Assembly: GCA_903938205.1 (NCBI GenBank)
Contig: CAJACJ010000579.1
Location: 1-7,695, forward strand
Origin: an uncultured bacterium
GTDB lineage: Bacteria > Planctomycetota > Phycisphaerae > Phycisphaerales > SM1A02
Reading direction: 5' to 3'
DNA length: 7,695 bases
Of the stretch, positions 1 to 6,634 are shown in pieces. The notes under the pieces were generated by a model. It had not been told where the DNA came from. It ran no database searches and was given only the letters and a program-made list of their open reading frames with translations. Every line of letters begins with the position of its first letter. Position 1 is the stretch's first letter. Both the position numbers and the translations under genes were made by a program.

Positions 1-365
1 AACATAAGCACTACCCCTCGCTCAAATCCAAGCCATGAACCCAAGGCCATCATTAATTTAACGTCACCACCGCCTCCACCAATCATAATGTAAGCCATCA
101 TAAAAATGCCCCCAGCCACGGCGCATCCCTGTAATGATTCAATAATGCCAGCAGTGCCTTCGGTGATGCCGCCGTAAATCAAACCTGCCATAAACAAGGG
201 CAACGTGAGCCAGTTTGGAATGGTCATGTTGCGCAAATCCGTGATAGTGGCGATTATTCCAGCAACAATGACCAACCCCCAGATCCAAGGCGCCATAGTG
301 TGGATCGTGAGTCCCTTGGACCCAAGATACATAAAGGCTAAATTGGTCTGAAATGGTTCAAACAT
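1..365 (-). CDS. cpaA: Prepilin peptidase, A24 family (TadV/CpaA-like), 3' end beyond the window
   Basis: This is an inner-membrane aspartic peptidase that would remove the leader peptide from type IV/Flp prepilins. Only the first 121 residues are in the window. Hydrophobic segments lie near residues 26-42, 52-66 and 80-98. The two family signatures are visible: TDLRNMTIPN, with the first catalytic Asp at 43, and the GxGD motif GGGGGDVKLMMALGSWLG, with the second Asp at 101. Full-length members are about 150-180 residues, so only the last membrane segments should be missing. The start is supported by AAAGGA eight bases upstream of the ATG; Met12 and Met24 are less likely alternatives. The gene is divergent from the TadG-like gene at 472, which fits a Tad pilus locus continuing to the left. 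The family is secure from the motifs; assignment to the Tad subfamily is inferred from size and neighbour. Confidence 0.88.
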   Translation of the reverse strand, partial: MFEPFQTNLAFMYLGSKGLTIHTMAPWIWGLVIVAGIIATITDLRNMTIPNWLTLPLFMAGLIYGGITEGTAGIIESLQGCAVAGGIFMMAYIMIGGGGGDVKLMMALGSWLGFERGVVLM

Positions 366-471
366 TTATTTGATCCTTTGAGGCAGCAACCTACGCATGT
401 AAGATCATAGTGAAGTGCGTGGAAGCAACTACTGAAACATATTATGACTATTTCGGATTTCAAGTAATTGT
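366..471. other. Divergent intergenic region between the prepilin peptidase and TadG-like genes
   Basis: These 106 bases must hold the leaders and probably the promoters of both divergent genes. A -10-like hexamer TATTAT at 440-445 points rightward, and TATGAT (plus-strand ATCATA at 404-409) points leftward. Neither has a convincing -35 partner at 16-18 bp. No Shine-Dalgarno sequence is seen before the ATG at 472. No operator-like palindrome stands out. Confidence 0.3.
374..379 (-). promoter_or_regulatory. Ribosome binding site of the prepilin peptidase gene
   Basis: The leftward strand reads AAAGGA, eight bases before the ATG at 365-363. It fixes the first Met as the start rather than Met12 or Met24. 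Confidence 0.6.
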
Positions 472-1755
472 ATGAATATAAATAGCAATCCAAGAAGATT
501 AAATTGCCGCGGTGCCGCCGCAATTTGGCTGGTTATGGCTATCCCTGCTCTTTTGATGTTGGCATGGTTTGGGATAGAAATGGGACTCGCCACTAAGGCC
601 GTTCGGCATGCAAAGGCCGCATCGGATTCAATAGCGCTGGCTGCGGCAGCTCGATATCGAGATGGCGGTACAGCGGTGCGCACCGACGCTCAAGCCGCCG
701 CCGCGAGCAATCTGGGACCAAATGGACCTATTGTGGTCACCATTGGCAACGGTCCCGCAGGTGGTGGCGATGTGGAATTTGGTCATTGGGACCATGTTGA
801 GCGTGTCTTTACTGTTGATGAAGATGGTGGACCAGCTGTTCGTGTGACCGTGCGGTTTGCCCCGAATCATCCAAATGGAGCACCAAGTTTGCTCCTTGGC
901 AGTTTTTATGGAACTACAACAATGTCGTTTCAGCGCTCCAGTATCGCCGTGTACAACCCGCCGCGTCATACAACGTCGCTGCTTCTGAACAGCGCTTTGC
1001 AAAGCGCGCTTGATCTGAGTGAATCTGCGCTCTTTGTTTCCAAGGGCGGAGTTTCTGTGCGCTCAAGCAACGCAGCAGCATGTGGGATTTTGAGCGGCGC
1101 AAAAATGCAATTGTCCGTGCTGCGCTTGCCGGGAACATTGGACGAGCAAAGCAAGTCCGCAGTTGATGGGGTCTTTGAAGAGGGAGCTGTCATTGCGGAC
1201 GATCCACTTGCATCGGTGGAATTCCCTCCAGCCATAGGTCACGGTGACCAAGTTGAAAATGTTGAACATGACAATGTTGGCGTGACACATGTCGCTCCAG
1301 GCGTTCATGGATCTCTTGAGGCCTCTGGGGGAACCGTGATACTTGATCCTGGATTGCATCAATTTTTGAGCACTATAGTTTTAAGTGGAACGGCAATTTT
1401 GCAATTGGATGCGGCGACAATTCAGCTGATGGGCAACGCCACGTTGCAAGTTGGTGGCAGCAGCGCGGTAAGTGGCACTCCTTCGACATCGCTGAACGAT
1501 TGGTCCGGGTACTGGATTCTTCAGCAAAATGCGACGCTACCGTGGAGTATTGCTGATTCTTCAACAGTCATGTTGGCGGCGCACTGCTACGCGCCGGATG
1601 CCACTTTACAAGTGCTTGATCAAGCTCAAGTGTCTTTGGGCACGGCAATTCTTGGTTCATTGGTTGAACAAGGATCTGTGAACGTTGAATTCAATGATGT
1701 GATTGGCGCGCTCACCACAACGCCTGTGCCTGGTCGGGCGCGGTTGGTGCGCTGA
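472..1755 (+). CDS. TadG-like Flp pilus-associated envelope protein with beta-solenoid-like C-terminal region
   Basis: This 427-residue protein begins with a short basic stretch and one membrane helix (about residues 14-38). The segment A-x-x-A-S-D-S-I-A-L-A-A-A-A (48-60) follows. That layout matches the TadG-type N-terminal domain of Flp pilus-assembly proteins (helix, then A-x-D-AALAAA). Residues 85-160 look like a beta-rich periplasmic segment. From about 185 there are repeated short Ser/Gly/Ala-rich strands: the DPL motif at 244-246, LDPGLHQF at 291-298, LSGTAILQL at 304-312, MGNATLQV at 320-327 and a YAPDATLQV motif at 373-381. These resemble the strand repeats of pilus proteins carrying a DUF7305-type or TadG C-terminal region. 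The protein is probably anchored in the inner membrane with the bulk outside. The neighbouring prepilin peptidase supports a Tad role. The N-terminal call is good; the solenoid call is from the repeat pattern only. No clear ribosome binding site is visible. Confidence 0.72.
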   Translation: MNINSNPRRLNCRGAAAIWLVMAIPALLMLAWFGIEMGLATKAVRHAKAASDSIALAAAARYRDGGTAVRTDAQAAAASNLGPNGPIVVTIGNGPAGGGDVEFGHWDHVERVFTVDEDGGPAVRVTVRFAPNHPNGAPSLLLGSFYGTTTMSFQRSSIAVYNPPRHTTSLLLNSALQSALDLSESALFVSKGGVSVRSSNAAACGILSGAKMQLSVLRLPGTLDEQSKSAVDGVFEEGAVIADDPLASVEFPPAIGHGDQVENVEHDNVGVTHVAPGVHGSLEASGGTVILDPGLHQFLSTIVLSGTAILQLDAATIQLMGNATLQVGGSSAVSGTPSTSLNDWSGYWILQQNATLPWSIADSSTVMLAAHCYAPDATLQVLDQAQVSLGTAILGSLVEQGSVNVEFNDVIGALTTTPVPGRARLVR

Positions 1756-1809
1756 TCTGATTGCGTTTCAATTCTGATCGGGCAAGGTGATGTATTTGCG
1801 CTGGGGTGT

Positions 1810-2913
1810 CTAGCAAAATTGCCACGGGCGATCGCTGGCGATATCTGTGGCTGGCACAAGTTTTGCCAGCACGGCTTGCGCAAATTCAATCAAGCCGGCG
1901 CCTGTGCGCCCACTGATGCAGAGCGAGTTGCCTGTGAGCATGGGCACTGCCGTGGACAAGTCGCACATGGAGCGCACGCGAAGAATGTTTGAATGTTCAA
2001 TGGCGGGCCACGCTTGATCTGGCGCGGCAAGCGCGATGACAAGATCGGCGCTGTGAATTTCTTGTCGCGCGCGCGCGATCGCGGCTTGATCAATGGCGCT
2101 TTGGGCTTGCAATGAAGATGGCGCTTGATTTGCGGATTGCATTGCAGATGGATTTGAATTGGTTTGGTTCAAATCTGTATGGAGTGATTTTTTTTCGAGC
2201 GAATTTTTTTTAAGAGAATTTTTTTCAGGCAAGTTTATTTCAAATAATTTTTTTCCCATAAATCCCGGCGCGTCCACCACGCGGCAGGCAAGACCCGCAA
2301 GCACAATATTGGCGCTTACAAAGTCGCGCGTGGTGCCGGCAATGGGCGAAGTGACCGCGGCAGTTCGGCCCAGAAGCGCGTTTAAAAGCGTGCTTTTGCC
2401 CGCGTTTGGCGCGCCTGCAATCACCACGGTGGGTGGGTCAATTAAACGGCACAGGCGCTTGCTTCTTGGCGCGTCGGCGGGCGTGGGCGCGCCATTTTTT
2501 TTCCAGCGCTCTGGCTGCGCAAGTAGCAGCGCAATAGCGTCCGCGCTGGCCGCGCGAGCCAGTGTGTAGAGCATGCGCGCTTGAATGTCAGTGGTGGATT
2601 CCACAAAGAGGTCAGCGGGCGAAAGTTCGGTGGGAGATATAAAAGAAATTCCAGCGTCGCTGATGGCGCGCACCAGGCGCTGCCGTAGGCGAGGTCCGCC
2701 ATGCGGCGTGACAATGATTGTGTTTTCCGTCACGCGAAGCACAAGCGCCTCGTCAAGATTGCAAATACGCCGCAAACTTGCGCGACCAATTTCTGGAAGC
2801 GTGATTGAAAGAGTTGTGGAAAGTCGTTGTGGTTGCGCGCGCATGTGCAACACGCCGACAGCGCCGGATGCCGCGGGGGTAAGCCAACATGCAAAATCTT
2901 GATCCAAATTCAT
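1810..2913 (-). CDS. Reduced MnmE/TrmE-like GTPase
   Basis: This 367-residue GTPase is about 80-90 shorter than typical MnmE (about 450), the tRNA wobble-uridine modification GTPase. An MnmE-like N-terminal part is recognisable (LTPAASGAVGVLHM at 11-24, DEALVL and PHGG at 54-73) but shortened. The G domain shows G1 GAPNAGKS (167-174), GTTRD (193-197), G3 DAPG (214-217, where MnmE has DTAG) and a G5-like ISGRTGAG (333-340). The G4 NKxD motif is replaced by S-M-C-D (315-318). The protein ends in Phe-Cys, keeping the Cys of the MnmE C-terminal CxGK motif but lacking the residues after it. A Lys/Asn/Ser/Gln-rich insert fills about 219-275. The ATG overlaps the coaX stop (ATGA). A GAGGA directly abuts the ATG, so TTG at codon 3, six bases further on, is an alternative start. 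Family is secure; whether it modifies tRNA is doubtful. Confidence 0.82.
   Translation of the reverse strand: MNLDQDFACWLTPAASGAVGVLHMRAQPQRLSTTLSITLPEIGRASLRRICNLDEALVLRVTENTIIVTPHGGPRLRQRLVRAISDAGISFISPTELSPADLFVESTTDIQARMLYTLARAASADAIALLLAQPERWKKNGAPTPADAPRSKRLCRLIDPPTVVIAGAPNAGKSTLLNALLGRTAAVTSPIAGTTRDFVSANIVLAGLACRVVDAPGFMGKKLFEINLPEKNSLKKNSLEKKSLHTDLNQTNSNPSAMQSANQAPSSLQAQSAIDQAAIARARQEIHSADLVIALAAPDQAWPAIEHSNILRVRSMCDLSTAVPMLTGNSLCISGRTGAGLIEFAQAVLAKLVPATDIASDRPWQFC
2188..2254 (-). repeat. Cluster of four A7-A8 tracts with degenerate 15-16 bp periodicity inside the GTPase gene
   Basis: On the coding strand there are A-runs of 8, 8, 7 and 7 bases (plus-strand T-runs at 2188-2195, 2204-2211, 2219-2225 and 2248-2254). 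The first three are spaced 16 and 15 bp apart with similar flanks. They encode three related K/N/S/L units, EKNSL, KKNSL and EKKSL, at residues 230-244. The block lies between the G3 and degenerate G4 motifs and is more A/T-rich than the gene around it. Confidence 0.75.
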
Positions 2914-3716
2914 TCCTCGTGTGCGTCCACCGAGGCGTCGCTTTCATGCGAATCTTCTTCGATGGATTTTTCCGCGGCCACGCGAATGCCAATCAGCACA
3001 AGATCGGCCACATGTCGATCGACCAAATCGTCGTCGGCAAAGAGCACATCGGCGTCGCCGCCCGTGACCACAACCATGGGAAAAGCCTTGTAATGCTCGG
3101 CATAACGCTCCACAAGGCGGTGCATGGCGCCGCGTAATCCTTCATACACGCCAAGCAACATGGCGGCCGCGGTGTTGCGCCCAAATGGTTCTTTGGGATC
3201 TGGCTGCGCGAAGGCGACACGCGGAAGCGCCGCAGTATTTTCATGCAGTGATTTTAATTGCAGCGTTGCGCCCGGAATAATTGCGCCGCCGTGAAACACG
3301 CCTTCGCCATCGACAAAATCCACGGTCATGGCGGTGCCCGCATCCACCACAACAACAGCTTGCTTCAGGGAGTCATATGCCGCCGCTGCAGCAAGCAGAC
3401 GATCTTGTCCAGGATTCGCTCCCGCATCCAAGCACACGCCAATTGGAACGGGCAATTCTTTTCCAATGCGCAGCACTTCCGTCTTCAAGTTCATCTCAAT
3501 TTTAATTTTCAGCGGATTCGCGAAAGTGTCATTCACGCTGGCCAGCACAACAATGGCGTCGCTATCGGACAATTCCGCCCAGGCAGCGGCTATGCCATCG
3601 ATAATTTTATTTTCTTGGGTGTTCTCAATATGTTCCGCCGCGATCAACTTGCGATCCACAAAGCGCGCGAACGAGGTGCGGGTATTTCCAACCGAAATGG
3701 CGAGTAGGGCGGACAT
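2910..3716 (-). CDS. coaX: Type III pantothenate kinase
   Basis: CoaX phosphorylates pantothenate with ATP in the cytoplasm, the first step of CoA synthesis. At 268 residues it has the usual family length. Motifs in order are: SVGNTRT (8-14, phosphate loop; normally D-x-GNT), GQDR (103-106; the G-x-D-R motif with the presumed catalytic Asp105), DAGTAMT (125-131, second ASKHA phosphate motif), GGAIIPG (143-149), LP-R (164-166) and TGG (218-220). The notable departure is Ser8 in place of the conserved Asp of the first motif; the other key residues are intact. The last 20 residues are rich in Asp/Glu/Ser and appear to be an added tail. The gene starts 12 bp after the aminotransferase stop and its TGA overlaps the start of the MnmE-like gene, so the three are probably one transcript. 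No Shine-Dalgarno sequence is evident before the ATG. Confidence 0.92.
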   Translation of the reverse strand: MSALLAISVGNTRTSFARFVDRKLIAAEHIENTQENKIIDGIAAAWAELSDSDAIVVLASVNDTFANPLKIKIEMNLKTEVLRIGKELPVPIGVCLDAGANPGQDRLLAAAAAYDSLKQAVVVVDAGTAMTVDFVDGEGVFHGGAIIPGATLQLKSLHENTAALPRVAFAQPDPKEPFGRNTAAAMLLGVYEGLRGAMHRLVERYAEHYKAFPMVVVTGGDADVLFADDDLVDRHVADLVLIGIRVAAEKSIEEDSHESDASVDAHEE

Positions 3717-3728
3717 GGGAGTTTGATT

Positions 3729-4589
3729 CTAGGGAGTCTTGACCAGGAGATTTTCCACCGCAAGACGCATTTCATTGATGACGGCGCACGCCATTTTTGC
3801 GGGCTTTCCGCTGCCAAACACCTTGCCATTCAGCGCCACGCAACTGGCAAGCACGCGGCCACTTCCGGTGACCCAAATTTCATCCGCGGTGTCGAGTTCC
3901 GCTTCTGCAATGGGGCGAATGGAAACTGCAAAGCCAAGATTTCTGGCGGCGTCCATGGCCAATGTGCGCATGGTGCCATGCAGAATGGATGGGTCCGTGT
4001 CGATGGGTGGCGTGATGACATTGTTTGCGCGCACGACAAAAATATTTGAACTTGAGCCTTCGCTCACACATCCGTCGCGAATTAAAATAGCCTCTTGCGC
4101 ATTGTGATGGCGTCCATCAAGCATGGGCAAAATACTTCCCATTAAACTAGTACATTTAATTTCGCAGCGATGCCAGCGCAGATCCGGTTGCACCGAAAGC
4201 GAGATAGGCGCGGCCGTGTTGAGCGTGTCAAGCGCGCCCGAAGCGTGGGCCATGGCGAACACGGTGGGTTGAATATGTTCGGGCGGCATGTGCGCGCGCG
4301 TGGCGGCGACGCCGCGGGTGATTTGCAAATACACGCACGCGTCACGCAACTGCTCGGCTTGCAGAAGTTGCTCGCACAGCGCGGGCAATTCGCGCGCGTC
4401 GAATCCTTTGATGTGTGTGAGTTGCAAACTGCGCTCAAGCCGTTGTATGTGCGCGTGCATGGCCATGCCGGTGCGATCAAAGAAACGCACTACTTCATAA
4501 ATGCCGTCGCCAAATAAAAACCCACGATCAAGCGGGCTAATGTGGGCTTTTTCAAGCGGGAGAATTTGGCCATTGAGCCAGACGTTCAT
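3729..4589 (-). CDS. Class IV aminotransferase, D-amino-acid aminotransferase-like
   Basis: This 286-residue PLP enzyme of fold type IV probably moves the amino group between D-amino acids and 2-oxo acids, for example D-alanine to D-glutamate for peptidoglycan. The segment DRGFLFGDGIYEVVR (21-35) is the N-terminal family motif. D-L-R-W-H-R-C-E-I-K (136-145) matches the D-alanine aminotransferase signature and places the PLP lysine at 145. VSEGSSSNIF (175-184) contains the cofactor-binding Glu177, and HGTMR (204-208) is the phosphate-contact region. These positions equal those of Bacillus D-amino-acid transaminase as I remember it. Branched-chain aminotransferase and aminodeoxychorismate lyase are related alternatives; the RWHRCEIK signature favours the D-specific type. 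An AGGA seven bases upstream supports the ATG. It is 60 bp downstream of btpA and 12 bp upstream of coaX. Confidence 0.86.
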   Translation of the reverse strand: MNVWLNGQILPLEKAHISPLDRGFLFGDGIYEVVRFFDRTGMAMHAHIQRLERSLQLTHIKGFDARELPALCEQLLQAEQLRDACVYLQITRGVAATRAHMPPEHIQPTVFAMAHASGALDTLNTAAPISLSVQPDLRWHRCEIKCTSLMGSILPMLDGRHHNAQEAILIRDGCVSEGSSSNIFVVRANNVITPPIDTDPSILHGTMRTLAMDAARNLGFAVSIRPIAEAELDTADEIWVTGSGRVLASCVALNGKVFGSGKPAKMACAVINEMRLAVENLLVKTP

Positions 4590-4596
4590 GGGGTAA

Positions 4597-4600
4597 TCCT
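4597..4600 (-). promoter_or_regulatory. Ribosome binding site of the aminotransferase gene
   Basis: The leftward strand reads AGGA, seven bases before the ATG at 4589-4587, which supports that start. The 60 bp upstream gap also holds a -10-like TATAAA (plus-strand 4629-4634) without a recognisable -35, so an extra internal promoter is possible but unproven. Confidence 0.45.
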
Positions 4601-4649
4601 AGCCAATGTTCAAATTCGCCATTCAGACTTTATAGACACCGAGCGTATT

Positions 4650-5456
4650 TTATTTCTTGCGCGCTGCTTTAATAAAAGCCTTGGCGCGAGTGGGATCAAT
4701 TGGATTTTGCCAACGACCGCCACGCTTCAAGTCGCTGCCCACAATAATGCCGTCGGCAATTTCCAGAAGTTCAGATGCATTGTCGGCGCGCGCTCCGGAA
4801 CCCACAAGCACGGGCACGCGGGACGCTTCTTTGACTAATCCCAGTTGCTCAAAGTCCACCGGCTGACCCGTGGCTTTGCCCGTGACAATGATGGAGTCCG
4901 CACCGCAGAAAATCAGCGTGCGGGTTTGCTCGGCGGCGTTCAAGTCGCTGGTAATGGCGTGACTGGCGTGCTTCTTCAATACATCCGCAGCGATCATGAC
5001 GCGCTGAGCGCCCAACATTTTTCGGTGCCGCAAAAGTGGTCCCGCGTCGGCTTGGTCAAAAATTCCCTCGTCGGCAACGGATGCAAGCGCGAAACCTTCC
5101 GCGCGAATAAACGCGGCGCCGCATGCATGCGCCACGCTCATGGCTTCTTGATTTGCCCCAGCCAAAATTTGCAGGCCAATTGGAATTTTCACGGCGGCGC
5201 GCACGGACAGAACGCACGCGCTCATGGCCGCCACAATTTCGCTACCCACATGGCGGCGTAAATAAGGCAAATCATGCATGTTTTCAATCATGATGGCGTC
5301 AAAGCCAAGTCGCTCAAGCAACTTGGCCTCAATCACCGCTTGGCGCGCAATTTCCGAAACGCGCAATTCAGAGCGGGGTGAACCAGGCAATGCCGCCAAA
5401 TGCACCATGCCAATCAGGCAACGAGGAACTCCAAGAAACGCAAAATCTCCACTCAT
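4650..5456 (-). CDS. BtpA/SgcQ-family TIM-barrel protein
   Basis: This is a member of COG0434, named after cyanobacterial BtpA (needed for stable photosystem I) and E. coli SgcQ; its role in non-phototrophs is unknown. The barrel motifs are IGMVHLAALPGSP near the N-terminus, IENMHDLPY, GAAFIRAEGF, a central ADVLKKHA, GADSIIVTGKATG, VLVGSGA and ADGIIVGSDLKRGG, covering the whole family length in 268 residues. The stretch FIRAEGF replaces the FIRVNxxxG form I know from BtpA itself, so this may be a separate subgroup. I chose the ATG at 5456-5454 over the one 13 codons upstream: AGGAGA lies six bases before it, the family similarity begins there, and it makes an ATGA overlap with the stop of the channel gene. 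Translation is therefore probably coupled to that gene. Confidence 0.88.
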   Translation of the reverse strand: MSGDFAFLGVPRCLIGMVHLAALPGSPRSELRVSEIARQAVIEAKLLERLGFDAIMIENMHDLPYLRRHVGSEIVAAMSACVLSVRAAVKIPIGLQILAGANQEAMSVAHACGAAFIRAEGFALASVADEGIFDQADAGPLLRHRKMLGAQRVMIAADVLKKHASHAITSDLNAAEQTRTLIFCGADSIIVTGKATGQPVDFEQLGLVKEASRVPVLVGSGARADNASELLEIADGIIVGSDLKRGGRWQNPIDPTRAKAFIKAARKK

Positions 5457-6634
5457 GATTGATCTCCTAAAAATAAATGTCGCAGGGCTTCCCACTCTTT
5501 CGAGTCGGTGATTTTCAGCAAGTGATAATTCAGAACATCCAATGTTTGTGGATCCACTTCATCAGAAACGGGAAATACAGAGTACAGCGTGACAATTGGC
5601 GAAGGGAGCATGATGAGGGTGTCCCATTTCGGTTGATTCATGAGCCAACGTAGTCGCACGCTTTCACCCAACACCGCACCAATTTGTCCGCTGTCCAAGG
5701 CGCGCAGGGCGTCGTCCAAAGTGGTGTATGGCACCATGTCAAATTTCATATTTTTCCCGTCCACAAAGGCCGCGGAATTCAATACCGCTCCGCACTTCAC
5801 ACGCATCAGATCGGTTGATGTGTGGATTTGTGAATTGATTCGCGACACGGTCAAAACGCTGGAGAGTAAGCCAGCCAGAATGCTGGTGAAGGCGAAAGCG
5901 ATGAACATCCAAAGGCTGCCAACGAAACGGCCGCGCTTGGTCGTAGGAACGCGATCACCGTAGCCAACCGTGCTGATTGTGGCGGAGCTCCACCAAACAC
6001 CTTCACCGATAGTGCTCCAGAAACCCCCACCAAATTGACCAGTATTGTTTCTACGCTCGACCAGGCCCACGATCGATCCAAAAATGATAATAAAAAAAAG
6101 CACCACAGCAACAAAGCGTGGAATAATTGATTGCCAAATACTTTCAATCAGGTAGAGCAAGGGCAGATGCGTATGTTTTGTGATGGCGATGCTGGTTCCA
6201 CTTTGTTCAAACGCGTTGGTGAAATTCATGGTCAATTCAAATTCTGGCGTGGGGTCAATCGCAATTGCGGCCAAATCAATCGTGTGATTTTCAATCGCGT
6301 TGATCGCTTCATCCATGTTCTCGAATTCCGTGAATGAGTAGCGCAAGCCGCTTGATTTTGCGATGTGCTCAAAAAGCGTGACCGCCAAACCGGACCATTG
6401 CCCGCCGCCGGAACGAAATGCAAACGGCGGCATATTGAATACGCCCACACGAAACGGCGCGTGTTGTTCAAGGTTCTGAACGACGGGCATTTTTAATTTG
6501 GGAGTTGGGGAAGTGATCGCTGTGGGAGTAGTTGTTTGCTGCCGCGAAATCGTGGCGTTGGTATTTCCCCACGCACCCAATCCACTCACTGCGAGCAGGC
6601 AAATCATAAGGAAAAAGAATCGCGCTCTTGGCAT
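5453..6634 (-). CDS. Prokaryotic ionotropic glutamate-receptor-type potassium channel (GluR0-like)
   Basis: This 393-residue protein has the GluR0 layout. A signal peptide (MPRARFFFLMICLLAVSGLG) is followed by a Thr/Pro-rich linker to about 58. The first lobe of a family 3 solute-binding domain spans about 60-160 (motifs PPFAF and SGLAVTLFEHIA). Membrane helix 1 is about 171-191. The pore helix and potassium selectivity filter are W-W-S-S-A-T-I-S-T-V-G-Y-G-D (214-227). Helix 2 is about 237-262, and the second binding lobe runs about 265-393. It should sit in the inner membrane with both lobes in the periplasm, opening a potassium pore on ligand binding. The segment normally reading T-P-E-R..dFS is T-P-E-F-E-L-T-M-N-F-T (129-139), so Phe132 replaces the arginine that binds the ligand alpha-carboxylate. 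The stop overlaps btpA (ATGA). No Shine-Dalgarno sequence precedes the ATG. A glutamate ligand should not be assumed. Confidence 0.87.
   Translation of the reverse strand: MPRARFFFLMICLLAVSGLGAWGNTNATISRQQTTTPTAITSPTPKLKMPVVQNLEQHAPFRVGVFNMPPFAFRSGGGQWSGLAVTLFEHIAKSSGLRYSFTEFENMDEAINAIENHTIDLAAIAIDPTPEFELTMNFTNAFEQSGTSIAITKHTHLPLLYLIESIWQSIIPRFVAVVLFFIIIFGSIVGLVERRNNTGQFGGGFWSTIGEGVWWSSATISTVGYGDRVPTTKRGRFVGSLWMFIAFAFTSILAGLLSSVLTVSRINSQIHTSTDLMRVKCGAVLNSAAFVDGKNMKFDMVPYTTLDDALRALDSGQIGAVLGESVRLRWLMNQPKWDTLIMLPSPIVTLYSVFPVSDEVDPQTLDVLNYHLLKITDSKEWEALRHLFLGDQS
5463..5468 (-). promoter_or_regulatory. Strong ribosome binding site of btpA, inside the end of the channel gene
   Basis: AGGAGA on the leftward strand lies six bases before the ATG at 5456-5454. 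It is the best Shine-Dalgarno match in the window and decides the start, against an in-frame ATG 39 bases upstream. Confidence 0.75.

Noticed and set aside
1754..1779. Imperfect inverted repeat (GATCTGATTG / CAATTCTGATC) at the convergent ends of the TadG-like and GTPase genes, possible bidirectional terminator
   Set aside because: The stem needs a mismatch and a bulge, and no T-run follows on either strand; the 54 bp spacer shows no convincing terminator.
2066..2077. (CG)6 alternating run, possible Z-DNA or repeat
   Set aside because: It encodes an ordinary Ala-Arg stretch in the GTPase gene, and the window is rich in GCGC words generally.
1828..2082. Two GCGATCGC octamers (1828-1835, 2075-2082), the HIP1 word of cyanobacteria, which with BtpA and a GluR0-like channel could suggest a cyanobacterium
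   Set aside because: Two copies in GC-rich coding sequence are weak evidence, BtpA and GluR0-like proteins occur widely, and the rest of the gene content does not look cyanobacterial.
3328..3726. Long open frames opposite coaX and other leftward genes (also 2159-2569 and 4170-4517, rightward)
   Set aside because: They are antisense to well-supported genes, have unrealistic composition (Arg/Cys/His-rich or low complexity), and show no recognisable motif or ribosome binding site.
5457..5495. N-terminal extension of the BtpA-family protein to an upstream ATG
   Set aside because: The extra 13 residues have no family similarity, would overlap the channel gene further, and the strong AGGAGA fits the downstream ATG.
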